This document shows, one piece after another, positions 1-9,637 of a DNA stretch of 64,000 bases. The notes beneath the pieces are model-generated. The model ran no database searches. It was given only the letters and a program-made list of their open reading frames with translations, and was not told the origin of the DNA. The position numbers were made by a program, and so were the translations under genes. How positions within the stretch are numbered: the first letter of the stretch is position 1; every line of letters begins with the position of its first letter. The DNA comes from an uncultured Lachnospiraceae bacterium. Lineage in GTDB: Bacteria > Bacillota > Clostridia > Lachnospirales > Lachnospiraceae. The stretch spans positions 1 through 64,000 of the forward strand of contig CANQMA010000002.1 in assembly GCA_947624875.1 (NCBI GenBank). Direction: 5' to 3'.

Positions 1-91
1 AGAATATTTTACGTTGTACCTTCTTTTTATTTGACTGAAGATGGGGGGAGCAGAAGCGTAGAAAGTTACGATTTACAACAAATTAGCAACC

Positions 92-1618
92 TTGAAGTGT
101 GGCTGGAATGTAAATGTTAGTTGGAACTACTTGACATCCCTGGATGTGAGTCAGAATACAGAATTAACATGGTTGGATTGCAGTTATAACGAACTGACAG
201 CCCTGAATGTCAGTCAAAATACAGAATTAACAGACTTGTCTTGCGGTAGTAACCAACTAACCACTCTGGATGTGAGTCAAAATACAAAATTAACATACTT
301 GTATTGCAGTGATAACGAACTGACAGCCCTGAATGTCAGTCAAAATACAGAATTAACACACTTGTCTTGCGGTAGTAACCAACTAACCACCCTAGATGTG
401 AGGGGGAATACAAAATTAACAACCCTGTATTGCTATTGGAATACACTAACAGCCTTGGATGTGAGTCAGAATACAAAACTAACAACCTTGGATTGCAGAG
501 GTAATCAGCTGACAACTTTGGATGTCAGCAAGAATACAGAACTAACAGACTTGTCTTGTGGTAGTAACCAACTAACCACCCTGGATGTGAGTCAAAATAC
601 AGAATTAACATACTTGGAGTGCAGTAATAACGGACTGACAGCCCTGAATGTCAGTCAAAATACAGAATTAACACGGTTGGATTGCAGTTATAACAGTTTG
701 ACAGTCCTGGATGTGAATCAAAATAAAGGATTAAAATACTTGGATTGCAGTAGCAATCAACTGACAAATCTGAATGTGAATGGAAATGAAGGATTAACAG
801 ATTTGGCTTGTGATAGTAATAAACTGACTACTTTAGATGTGAGTGGAAATACAGAATTAACATGGTTGTCTTGTGGTAGTAATGAACTGAAAACTTTGGA
901 TGTCAGCAAGAATACAGAATTAATATACCTATATTGTGATAGAGACAGCTTGGCAGAATTGGATGTGAGTCAGAATAAAGGATTAACATTATTGCAGTGC
1001 AATGAAAACAGCCTGACGAAATTGGATGTGAGTCAGAATGAAGGATTAATATACTTGGATTGTAGTAATAACAGTCTGGCAGAAATGAATTTAAGTCAGA
1101 ATACAGAATTAAAATACCTGTATTGCTATGGAAACAGCCTCACGGAATTGGATTTAAGCGGGAATACAGGATTAGCAGACTTGGATTGTAGTAATAATCA
1201 ACTGATAGCCCTGGATGTGAGTGGGAACATGGAATTGACAGACTTGGATTGCAGTGGTAACCAACTGACAACTCTGGATGTAAGCCAGAATACAAAATTA
1301 ACATCTTTGTGGTGTGGTATTAACCAACTTACCACTCTGGATGTGACTGGGAATACAGAATTAACAAACTTAGATTGCGGTGGTAACCAATTGACAGCCC
1401 TGGATGTAAGCAAGAATACAGAATTAACATACTTGTCTTGCTATGGAAACAGCCTGACAGAACTGGATGTGAGTCAGAATACAGAATTAACAACCTTGGA
1501 TTGCAACTGGAACCAACTGACAACTCTGGATTTAAGCCGGAATACACAATTAACAGGATTATATTGTGATGAAACCGTAAACGTTATAGGGTATGAAGGA
1601 AACAGATATTACGAATAA
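92..1618 (+). CDS. Leucine-rich-repeat protein (internalin/Bacteroidales-type 21-aa LRR), 5' end probably incomplete or frameshifted
   Basis: 508-aa ORF made almost entirely of ~21-aa repeats of type LDVSQNTELTxLxCSxNxLTx; starts at a TTG with no convincing RBS; a different upstream frame is open to about position 120. Confidence 0.75.
   Translation: MKCGWNVNVSWNYLTSLDVSQNTELTWLDCSYNELTALNVSQNTELTDLSCGSNQLTTLDVSQNTKLTYLYCSDNELTALNVSQNTELTHLSCGSNQLTTLDVRGNTKLTTLYCYWNTLTALDVSQNTKLTTLDCRGNQLTTLDVSKNTELTDLSCGSNQLTTLDVSQNTELTYLECSNNGLTALNVSQNTELTRLDCSYNSLTVLDVNQNKGLKYLDCSSNQLTNLNVNGNEGLTDLACDSNKLTTLDVSGNTELTWLSCGSNELKTLDVSKNTELIYLYCDRDSLAELDVSQNKGLTLLQCNENSLTKLDVSQNEGLIYLDCSNNSLAEMNLSQNTELKYLYCYGNSLTELDLSGNTGLADLDCSNNQLIALDVSGNMELTDLDCSGNQLTTLDVSQNTKLTSLWCGINQLTTLDVTGNTELTNLDCGGNQLTALDVSKNTELTYLSCYGNSLTELDVSQNTELTTLDCNWNQLTTLDLSRNTQLTGLYCDETVNVIGYEGNRYYE
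124..1560 (+). repeat. Tandem 63-bp (21-aa) LRR-encoding repeats, more than 20 copies
   Basis: Repeated DNA such as 'ttgtcttgcggtagtaaccaactaaccac' and 'ctggatgtgagtcaaaatacagaattaaca' recurring at 63-bp spacing or multiples. Confidence 0.85.
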
Positions 1619-1636
1619 GCATATAAAAGCATAGAG

Positions 1637-1679
1637 AAAAGGTCTTCTATATATGATGTAAATATACAGGAGGCCTTTT
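1637..1679 (+). terminator. Intrinsic terminator-like hairpin after LRR gene
   Basis: aaaaggtcttctatata-loop-atatacaggaggccttttt; paired arms (with G-U pairs) followed by a T tract. Confidence 0.7.
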
Positions 1680-1817
1680 TCTAAAAAAGGTAGAGAGTTC
1701 TATGAAGGAAAAAAATATGAGATGAAAGAAATTTTATCTGCAAAATCAATTGACAACATATATAAAGAAATAATTGAAGAAAACAATTTGGCCAAAATAT
1801 GCGCGGAGGATAGAAAG

Positions 1818-2930
1818 TTAGACTGGGGACGGAATCTTTCCGTTCATAAATTTCAGAACCTTTTGCTTAGTCTCTTTATCTTTGATAATTGCAGGCTGCC
1901 AGTTGTTGGTTTCCCCGGTATATACATAGCAAGGAAGGATGTTCCCTTTTTCTGCGGATAAATTCCCCTGAACATCAATTGTCAGAGTATGCTGATAAAT
2001 GATGGTACGATTTTCCGGATGCCGGTTCCCGCCAAAAATGAAATTTCCGATAGAATAAATAATGGTTTTCCCATGGTAAATTTCTCTTGGCTGTAAAACG
2101 TGCGGGTGATCCCCGATAATCAAATCAACCCCGGCATCAATCAAGGCGTGGCATGCATTGACTTTCCAAGATTCTGCAGTGTGCACTGCTTCCTCTCCGC
2201 CATGAAAATATAAAATCTGATAATCACTTTTCTTCTCAGCCTTTTTCAGATACTTTTGAATCGCATCCACAACCCCATCATGATACATGGAAACGCAGAT
2301 GATGGCGATGCGGTAGCCGTTTTTCTCATAATAAACAATTTTTCCTTCTTCACCCCACAGCACATGAGCGGCATCGAGCGCTTTTCGTGTATCTTCATGT
2401 CCCTGAAGACCATAGTCGTTAATGTGGTTATTGTCGATAGAAACCATATCAATGCCGCCAACTGATAAAATCTGGGCATTTTTCGCTTTGGTCTTAAACC
2501 AATAGGCTTCAATATTGGGGTTACTGTATTGTCCTTTATCGGACATTGTAAGATTTTTGCTGTCGGAGTAAACATTTTCACAGTCTGCAATCGTAAAGTC
2601 GTCGTTTAAAAACAGAGATTGAACTTTTGACAAAAAGTAGGACGGCTTTTTTTCCGCTGCTACTTCCTCAAAGCAATGATCATAAGACGTGCGCGCGTCA
2701 GTGGCGCACAGACAGTCTCCGACAAAACTCAGTTGAATCTGAAAGGTCGACGGCGTCGTGGTTTCCGGCGGACGAGTCTCTGTCTGTTCTGATTTTACGA
2801 GAGCCCGGCTCGTTGCTGGTTTTGTGTTTTCTGAAATGGTGCCTACGATTTCTTCCTGAAGACTGCAACAGATCAAAATAATAATGCAGCTCAACAAGAT
2901 TGGCGTGGCAATCAAAAGTACTTTTTTCAT
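1818..2930 (-). CDS. CapA family protein (PGA_cap metallophosphatase-like)
   Basis: N-terminal signal anchor; LSFVGDCLCATD..., DMVSIDNNHINDYG, LYFHGGEEAVH, GVDLIIGDHPHVLQPREIYHGKTIIYSIGNFIFGG motifs typical of CapA. ATG at 2930 preferred over GTG at 2942 (GTGAGG serves as RBS). Confidence 0.9.
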   Translation of the reverse strand: MKKVLLIATPILLSCIIILICCSLQEEIVGTISENTKPATSRALVKSEQTETRPPETTTPSTFQIQLSFVGDCLCATDARTSYDHCFEEVAAEKKPSYFLSKVQSLFLNDDFTIADCENVYSDSKNLTMSDKGQYSNPNIEAYWFKTKAKNAQILSVGGIDMVSIDNNHINDYGLQGHEDTRKALDAAHVLWGEEGKIVYYEKNGYRIAIICVSMYHDGVVDAIQKYLKKAEKKSDYQILYFHGGEEAVHTAESWKVNACHALIDAGVDLIIGDHPHVLQPREIYHGKTIIYSIGNFIFGGNRHPENRTIIYQHTLTIDVQGNLSAEKGNILPCYVYTGETNNWQPAIIKDKETKQKVLKFMNGKIPSPV

Positions 2931-2960
2931 GTTTTTCCTCACAAAAATTTACATAAAAAC

Positions 2961-4106
2961 TTAATTGTTAGAATCTGTCGGGAGTTCCTTTTTTTGTTTT
3001 CCAAACAAAGCCCGAATACTGCAATAGCATTTTGATACCATCCAGTCAAAATATTTTACGCAGAGGTTAATTAGAAATGCTGAAACAACGGAGCAGATAA
3101 AAACAAATGGCACAATGATAAAGTAGTATTTCAGTTTATCCTGTATCGGACCGACAAGGCTGTTTAATTTATCGTATGCATATAAATCAAAAACATAAGA
3201 AATCAGATAAACTGTCAGAGACAAATCTGCCAATTTCCATAAGACGGTTTTAATCGCATTAGGCAGATGTTTGGTTGGAATCCGGCTTATCATAAGGAAT
3301 ATAAAAATGGATAAAAGAAAAGCCTCAAACCCGGACCAGGAACTATAAGATTTTGTATCAAACAAGATTCCATATCTTCGATAGTAATTAAATGCACCAA
3401 ATAAAACCGTACATAAAGGAAACAAAATGACCAAAAACTTTGTTTTTATTTTGATATCGTAATCGCAAAGATATGCGCCTAAAAAGAAATAGGTAATCGG
3501 ATAAAGACTTTCCCAACAATCTGGAATGATTTTGGTAGTATTATCGTTGATGGCCGGTGTCTGCCACCATTGCCATGAATCAAAACGCCATATATTTATC
3601 AGTGAGGGCAGTATGGTAAGAAAAATGAGTGTTAAGAGTAAAACCTGTCGCTGCCTTTTGCTTTTCAGATTCTGATAAATCAGATTTAAGAATGGAGTTA
3701 GCAAAAACAGACCAATATATAGTTCGACATACCAGGAATATTCATCCGCTTCGTAACGAAGAATTTTTGTTACAGCTCTTCCCAGATTATAAGATTCATT
3801 CATGTAAAAAATATGAAACAAAATACTGATAATACTGCAGAAGAGATAGATGTAAAGAGTCTTTTTTAGTCCGCTATAATAAGTTTTTGATAATTTTTTG
3901 TTGCGCGTCAGATATCCGGTCAGAATAAAAAACAGCGGGACGCAAATAGAAAAAAGAGTCCGCATTGTGCACATGATAAAAAATTCCGTGCCGTAAATGG
4001 TTTCGGAATAGAAATCAATATTGCGTAAAAAATGGATAGAAACGACAGAGAAAGAAGCAAGAATTCGGATAATATCCAGCGAGGTGTTGCGTTGGTTGAG
4101 ATTCAT
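2961..4106 (-). CDS. Acyltransferase family 3 membrane protein
   Basis: RNTSLDIIRILASFSVVSIHFLRN...; multiple TM segments; RBS gaaggag upstream. Confidence 0.85.
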   Translation of the reverse strand: MNLNQRNTSLDIIRILASFSVVSIHFLRNIDFYSETIYGTEFFIMCTMRTLFSICVPLFFILTGYLTRNKKLSKTYYSGLKKTLYIYLFCSIISILFHIFYMNESYNLGRAVTKILRYEADEYSWYVELYIGLFLLTPFLNLIYQNLKSKRQRQVLLLTLIFLTILPSLINIWRFDSWQWWQTPAINDNTTKIIPDCWESLYPITYFFLGAYLCDYDIKIKTKFLVILFPLCTVLFGAFNYYRRYGILFDTKSYSSWSGFEAFLLSIFIFLMISRIPTKHLPNAIKTVLWKLADLSLTVYLISYVFDLYAYDKLNSLVGPIQDKLKYYFIIVPFVFICSVVSAFLINLCVKYFDWMVSKCYCSIRALFGKQKKELPTDSNN

Positions 4107-4270
4107 ATAAACTCCTTCATTCGTATGAAATATTTTTTATATCGAATATTTGTATCAAATACATTTTGTATATCTTATAGAATACACTGAATCCGAATTT
4201 TTTTCAAACAGTTTGTTGACTTTTTCGATGAAAACAGTGTCTGCTTTTTAAATTAATACTGCTGGAGATT

Positions 4271-4299
4271 TTGTCAAATAGAAGAATGTATGATATACT
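4271..4299 (+). promoter_or_regulatory. Sigma-A-like promoter for acyltransferase gene at 4379
   Basis: TTGTCA (4271-4276), 17-nt spacer, TATACT (4294-4299). Confidence 0.6.
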
Positions 4300-4378
4300 A
4301 ATGCGGTGAATTTGGGGCAATAGAAAAGGGTCTCGAAATAAAAGACACAACACAATGAAAAAAGGAGATTAAAGATCA

Positions 4379-5401
4379 ATGAGTGAAGAAAGGATATATT
4401 ATTGGGATAATTTGAAATGCCTGCTGATTTTTCTGGTAGTAGTGGGGCATTTTTTAATTCCGGTTTACCATGATAGCGGACGAAGCATTGAAGCCGTATA
4501 TTTCTTTATTTATCTGTTTCATATGCCGGCTTTCATTTTTGTGTCCGGATTTTTTGCAAAAAGTTATCTGAAAAAAGATGTGCCGGTAGTCGGCAAACTG
4601 ATGGGATTTCTGTTATTGTATGTCATCTATAAAATTTTAATCTGGGGCGTGGCAGGAATCTGCACCGGTACTTTCCCAGAGTTTGATCTTTTTGAAGAAA
4701 CGGGAGCTCCATGGTATCTGTTTGCAATGTTTGCATGGTATCTGATGTTGCCATTGATGGCAAAATTTAAAGGGATTATCTGTATTTCAGCGACAATGAT
4801 TCTCGGACTTTATATCGGTCTTGAAGACCGGATTGGGCCATTATTCTGCCTTTCCAAAATCATTATCTTTCTTCCGTTTTTTATGGCGGGGTTCTACTTT
4901 AGTAAAGATACCATACGCAGGCTGACATGCGTTAGAAATAAAATCATTTCGGCGGTAGTGCTGATCGTAATCGCAATCGGCGTCGTAGCCCGTATGGATT
5001 GGATTACATCTGTGGAAGCGTTGCTTTATGCAAATCAGCCTTATAGGATTTTAAGTAAACTGTCTTCCTTAGAGGCGATAGGGGCAAGAGCCTGCTTATA
5101 TTTGATTGCATTTGTGATGATTTTTGCAATCTTATGCCTGATTCCACAGAGAAAACTCTGCATTTCCTATATTGGGAGCAGAACATTATCAATTTTTGTT
5201 TTACACAGACTAATCCGAGATGTTTTCGTTGATTTTGAAGTGTTCGACAGAATCGGAGTGAAAGGAATAAAACTGCTGTTGTTCTGCCTTGCAGTTTCAG
5301 CAGTTGTCACTTGGATTTCTTCCGCAAAAATATTTTACAGAATTTGCAACAGCGTATTCCATATAAATTACAAACCGATTCTGAAGAACGATGAAGAATA
5401 A
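4379..5401 (+). CDS. Acyltransferase family 3 membrane protein
   Basis: RIYYWDNLKCLLIFLVVVGHFLIPV, FHMPAFIFVSGFFAKSY; multi-TM AT3 pattern. Confidence 0.85.
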   Translation: MSEERIYYWDNLKCLLIFLVVVGHFLIPVYHDSGRSIEAVYFFIYLFHMPAFIFVSGFFAKSYLKKDVPVVGKLMGFLLLYVIYKILIWGVAGICTGTFPEFDLFEETGAPWYLFAMFAWYLMLPLMAKFKGIICISATMILGLYIGLEDRIGPLFCLSKIIIFLPFFMAGFYFSKDTIRRLTCVRNKIISAVVLIVIAIGVVARMDWITSVEALLYANQPYRILSKLSSLEAIGARACLYLIAFVMIFAILCLIPQRKLCISYIGSRTLSIFVLHRLIRDVFVDFEVFDRIGVKGIKLLLFCLAVSAVVTWISSAKIFYRICNSVFHINYKPILKNDEE

Positions 5402-5409
5402 AATCTCCA

Positions 5410-6984
5410 TTACTGCCCTGCGCGCCTGAAAAGCCTTCTTGGCGCACTAATCCGGCGTACGATATTCTGCCAGCCGACGGAGGCCAAAAGCGCATATAAT
5501 GGGACGAAAGCGTAGAGATATCTTGCGCGGGATTCAAACAGCGTTTCAAAAACGGTCAGTCCGATGATTGTAAGCGAGACAATCATGAGCGGCTTTTTCT
5601 GCCGGTTGTTTTTTCCAATCAGGGAAAAGACGGACAGGATTAAAACCGCAAACCAGACAATCTGCTTTATGACCGCAAAGAACCGGTAATATTTTCCATT
5701 AAAATACAAGATGTTTTTGAAAAATGGCGAGGCAGGCGACTTGTCGGGAAAAGTCTGCCGGTAAAAATATCTGCCGCCCTCCTGACTCCAGCCGAAAACG
5801 CCGTTCGCGTAATTTGAGGATGTTTTTGTGAGCGCCAGCCGGGCTGTGCCGGAAAAACCTAATTTTTTCAGCCTTTTTGCAGCCTCCTCCAAATTTGCTT
5901 TGGAGCGCTCCTGAGGCGTGGAAAGACCAGCTGAAAAACGGACATCGTCAGCGCTATACTGCCCCTGTGTTTTTTCATTCAGCCCCTGCATAAAATAGTG
6001 CGTCATTCCAAACGCTGCATTTTTATTCAACTGAAACGGCAGGGCAGAGGTTATATGCAGTACGGAAAAATGAAGAATAATAACAGAAAGAATTGCCGGA
6101 ACAGCGCAGCGCAGCAGCCGGGCAATTTTTTCTTTGTCAAATTTAAAATTGGAAAAAAGAAATTCAACAATCAGAATGGCAATCAGGGGAATTACCGTTT
6201 GGGGTTTCAAGCGATAGCCGATAAACGAAACAGAGGCTATGAGAGACCATTTGAGCGGAAGATATTTTCTGTTTTCCAGCGTTATCCAGAGCCATAAAAT
6301 TAAAATCGGAAAAATCAGGCACATGGCGTCAGAATAAGGAATCATCAGCCATGGCGATGTGCCGGCGAGCAGCAGAAATAAAGTCCACCCAAGCCAAGCC
6401 GTAATCATGTTTCCGGTAATGTGCTGTAAAATTTTAAACAGGAGAATTCCTGAAATGCCTGATAAAACGCATTGCAGAATAATAAGAAGAAAGACGTCGT
6501 TTTGAAGGCTGGTAATACCAATCAGTTTTGCAAATTTAAAAATATGTACGAAAAGGGATTCCAGTAAAAGATTGTTGGGACATCTGGAAAAATAAGAATG
6601 GCTTAAAAGAGATAAATCATTATTTGAAATCCGGTAGGCGTTATCGGTTAGAATCTGAACGTCCCAGCTTGTTAAAAAGTAACTGTTCCAGAAGGTAAAA
6701 AGTTGGAGTAAAAATAGCGTGAGGGGGGGGGTACTGAGCACAATGAAATTACGATTATGCTTCAGTTTGAGATATAAACCGGACGCACCCTGAATACGGC
6801 GCGTATACCATATTGTAACTAAAAAAATCAATGTTGCTGCAATCAATATGCAAACCGGCGCAGAAATTAAAAAATTCTGCGCCAGTACAAAATTACTCAG
6901 TTTATAAAAACAGGTAACAACAATTAGAATGCAGCACATCATAATCGGATAAATCCAATTTAAAATGTTTTGTAAGACTTTCAT
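5410..6984 (-). CDS. Multi-TM glycosyltransferase-like (GT-C / GT39-like) membrane protein
   Basis: 524 aa, many TM helices, LTSWDVQILTDNAYRIS and late 'FESRARYLYAFVPLYALLASVGW' typical of GT-C envelope enzymes; RBS ggagaa. Confidence 0.65.
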   Translation of the reverse strand: MKVLQNILNWIYPIMMCCILIVVTCFYKLSNFVLAQNFLISAPVCILIAATLIFLVTIWYTRRIQGASGLYLKLKHNRNFIVLSTPPLTLFLLQLFTFWNSYFLTSWDVQILTDNAYRISNNDLSLLSHSYFSRCPNNLLLESLFVHIFKFAKLIGITSLQNDVFLLIILQCVLSGISGILLFKILQHITGNMITAWLGWTLFLLLAGTSPWLMIPYSDAMCLIFPILILWLWITLENRKYLPLKWSLIASVSFIGYRLKPQTVIPLIAILIVEFLFSNFKFDKEKIARLLRCAVPAILSVIILHFSVLHITSALPFQLNKNAAFGMTHYFMQGLNEKTQGQYSADDVRFSAGLSTPQERSKANLEEAAKRLKKLGFSGTARLALTKTSSNYANGVFGWSQEGGRYFYRQTFPDKSPASPFFKNILYFNGKYYRFFAVIKQIVWFAVLILSVFSLIGKNNRQKKPLMIVSLTIIGLTVFETLFESRARYLYAFVPLYALLASVGWQNIVRRISAPRRLFRRAGQ

Positions 6985-7015
6985 ATGCTTCTCCTTTGTT
7001 TAAAAAACATTGCTG

Positions 7016-8500
7016 CTATTTTTGAAATGTTCCGCTGTAATTGGTAGCTTTTTCCCAGTTTTCATAAGGGTTCATCTGTTCCCAGTATGTTTTAATAGAA
7101 TTTTGTTCCCGGACATAAAGTTTTAACAGGTCTTGTTTATAAGTTAATTCTTCCGGCGTAATCTGCGGTAATCCGGCAGGGATTTCCCCTTTCTTATAAA
7201 ACTTACCAAAGAACCAGAGTTTATTCCATTTATCCGCCAGACCGGAACAGGTTGAAACAACTGCTTTGTTGACGTATTTATGATGGAAATGTCCGGTTTC
7301 TCCCGTCGGACTATGGCTGACAATCTGATCCCAGTTTTTGTAGTTAATAATCGTGTCAATATCCTCGGCAAGGGCGTCCTGAACATAATTCCAGCGGTCA
7401 ATCTTCCACTTGCCGTCAAATCCTTTATAGAGGTCAGGATAATCTAAAATAATTCCCTTGATTCCCAATTGATTAAGTACATTAAAATATTCCGTTTTAC
7501 GCGTCAGGAAATACTGACTTGTCATACAGACAACAAACCATTTCCCGGTCATCAGATGCGCGCCGCCCCAAAGGGTCTCATCATCAGGATGCGCTACAAT
7601 CATCAGATTGGTACAGTCGTCAATTCCCAGATTTCCAAGCATTGCACGGGAAACAAAGCCTTTTTTTGCCTGAATGTATAATGTTGCAGTTACTTTATAT
7701 TTTTTGTCAGCCGATGCCGCCGTGATACATACGGTTCCCGGACGTGTGGTCTTAACATAACCGGAAGGCGTAATTGAAACGACGTCATCCTGTGTAGAAA
7801 ATGTCATCGGAACATACGGATGATTCACATATTCCAGATGCAGCTGAAGACTGTCGCCATACTCGCAAAAAATAGTTTTTCCTTCCTTAATCCTGATTTC
7901 CGGAACATATTCGGAGCGGATTAAGAGGGATTCTTTTTTACCTGTCTTTGTAGAGCAGGCGGTAATCGTTACCGAACCTTCTTTTTTTACATTGAGACGG
8001 CCCTTTTTATTGACTTTTATAATATCAGGATTGGAACTTTCCCACTTGATCTTTTCGTCCGTGACATGCGGAACTGTGGTGGCTTTTAAGTAATATTTTT
8101 TCCCGATATAATAATGCTCGCTGGTATTTTCGATGTTGATGGATTTTACGCTTTGCAAAACCTTTACTTTGGTTTTTGCCTTGAATTTACTTCCCTTTAT
8201 TTTTGCATAAACCGTGGTTTTTCCTTTTTGGAGTGCGGTCAATACTCCTTTCTTATTGACTTTTGCAATCGCGCGGTTAGAGGAAGAAAAAATAACTTTC
8301 TTTTTTCGAAATTTTTTGGTCACCGAAACTTTTAAAGTCTTTTTCTGTGAAGTATACAGGGTGATATTCTGGCTTTTCTTTTTGAAAGTGATGGTTTTGC
8401 CTGCAGCCTGCGCGTCCAGACTAAAAGACATACAAATCAATAGAATAGAGACGCCAAAAAAAAGTCCTTTCATTAGCAAGTTTTTCATTTGATCTTTCAT
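7016..8500 (-). CDS. Secreted protein with Big_2-like Ig domains fused to a PIG-L family deacetylase
   Basis: Signal peptide; KKKTLKVSVTKK...SSSNRAIAKVNKKGVLTALQKGKTTVYAK (Big_2 style); C-terminal NLMIVAHPDDETLWGGAHLM (AHPDDE motif) and SHSPTGETGHFHHKYV. Confidence 0.88.
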   Translation of the reverse strand: MKDQMKNLLMKGLFFGVSILLICMSFSLDAQAAGKTITFKKKSQNITLYTSQKKTLKVSVTKKFRKKKVIFSSSNRAIAKVNKKGVLTALQKGKTTVYAKIKGSKFKAKTKVKVLQSVKSINIENTSEHYYIGKKYYLKATTVPHVTDEKIKWESSNPDIIKVNKKGRLNVKKEGSVTITACSTKTGKKESLLIRSEYVPEIRIKEGKTIFCEYGDSLQLHLEYVNHPYVPMTFSTQDDVVSITPSGYVKTTRPGTVCITAASADKKYKVTATLYIQAKKGFVSRAMLGNLGIDDCTNLMIVAHPDDETLWGGAHLMTGKWFVVCMTSQYFLTRKTEYFNVLNQLGIKGIILDYPDLYKGFDGKWKIDRWNYVQDALAEDIDTIINYKNWDQIVSHSPTGETGHFHHKYVNKAVVSTCSGLADKWNKLWFFGKFYKKGEIPAGLPQITPEELTYKQDLLKLYVREQNSIKTYWEQMNPYENWEKATNYSGTFQK

Positions 8501-8557
8501 TTTTCATCCTTCTTTCTTAAACATATAAGCAGTAATTATTATATACAATTAATTTGA

Positions 8558-8929
8558 TTACATCGTGTGATCCTGCAGTACAATTTTTTCTAATTCACGA
8601 ATTCTTTTTTCATATAAAGCACATTTTTGGGTTAATTTCCTGTTTCTGTCATTTAATTTTGAAACGATGGACGTGATAGAAATACAAATAATAATCAAAA
8701 ATAAAAGCAGGAGGGCAAAAATACCGTTTGTCCACTCAACAATACCGATATGTCTCAACGGAACGGCAATAATGCTCGGGAAAATAACGACAAGCACCAT
8801 TACAATACCGGTAAAGAGCCATAGCAATGTATATTTTAGCGCAAGACTGTTCTTTTTTAACATGACAAATAAAAATATAAAATAAAGAACCAGTGCAAAC
8901 AACAAAGAAAATCTTAAATATTCATTCAT
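8558..8929 (-). CDS. DUF2304 family membrane protein
   Basis: 123 aa, three TM segments plus C-terminal coiled coil; located directly downstream of a DPM1-like GT2, the usual DUF2304 context. Confidence 0.8.
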   Translation of the reverse strand: MNEYLRFSLLFALVLYFIFLFVMLKKNSLALKYTLLWLFTGIVMVLVVIFPSIIAVPLRHIGIVEWTNGIFALLLLFLIIICISITSIVSKLNDRNRKLTQKCALYEKRIRELEKIVLQDHTM

Positions 8930-9636
8930 TACTTTTCACCTCCCATCGATATTGTTAAGCGTTTCATGATAATTGAAACGGATACCTTTACCATATAATA
9001 AATGGATTTAAATTTCCGAATCGAGCTGACGCCGCCCTCGCGCTCATGCATAATGACCGGCACTTCTTCAATTTTTGCGCCATGCATAACGCCGGTGACA
9101 ATCGCTTCCGGTTCCGGGTAATCCTGCGCATAGTCGGTGGAATACAGGCATGTCAGTCGGGCATTGGTTGCCCGGAATCCGCTTGTGACGTCATAAACCT
9201 TTTGACCGCACATCAGACGGATTAAAAAACTTAAAAAGTTAATGCCGGCGCGCCGCATCGCCGAAGACTGAAATCCCTCTTTATCAATAAATCTTGAGCC
9301 GACCGTCATATCAGCCCTGCCGTCCAAAATCGGCTGAATCAGTTTAGAAATATATGCAGGGTCATGTTGTCCGTCGCCGTCAATCTGAATTGCAATATCA
9401 TAACCGTTCTCAGCAGCATACATATAACCTGCCTGAACCGCGCCGCCAATTCCTAAGTTGACGGGGAGCGTAATGTAGTTTGCGCCGATCCGCGCCAAAA
9501 TTTCTTCGGTCTGGTCCGTAGAACAGTCATTGACAACCAGATAGTCAACATCTGCATCACAATCGGTCAAGCGATGGATCACTTTTTCAATATTTTCACT
9601 TTCATTAAATGCCGGAACAATTACCAGTATTTTCAT
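8929..9636 (-). CDS. Glycosyltransferase family 2 (dolichyl/polyprenyl-phosphate sugar synthase-like)
   Basis: MKILVIVPAFNESENIEKVI, YLVVNDCSTDQTEEI, IAIQIDGDGQHDPAYI, GSRF motifs. Confidence 0.92.
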   Translation of the reverse strand: MKILVIVPAFNESENIEKVIHRLTDCDADVDYLVVNDCSTDQTEEILARIGANYITLPVNLGIGGAVQAGYMYAAENGYDIAIQIDGDGQHDPAYISKLIQPILDGRADMTVGSRFIDKEGFQSSAMRRAGINFLSFLIRLMCGQKVYDVTSGFRATNARLTCLYSTDYAQDYPEPEAIVTGVMHGAKIEEVPVIMHEREGGVSSIRKFKSIYYMVKVSVSIIMKRLTISMGGEK

Positions 9637-9637
9637 A

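Noticed and set aside
1198-1547. Minus-strand ORFs within the LRR array (1198..1413, 1329..1547)
   Set aside because: Antisense translations of the repeat array; internal repetitiveness is inherited from the + strand LRR coding repeats and there is no RBS or independent protein signature.
124-1560. CRISPR-like periodic repeats
   Set aside because: 63-bp periodicity is in frame, has no constant-repeat/variable-spacer pattern, and encodes LRRs.
1722-1961. 79-aa + strand ORF as an intact gene
   Set aside because: Its second half is antisense to the conserved capA C-terminus; only the first ~34 codons could be a remnant (listed as a low-interest finding).
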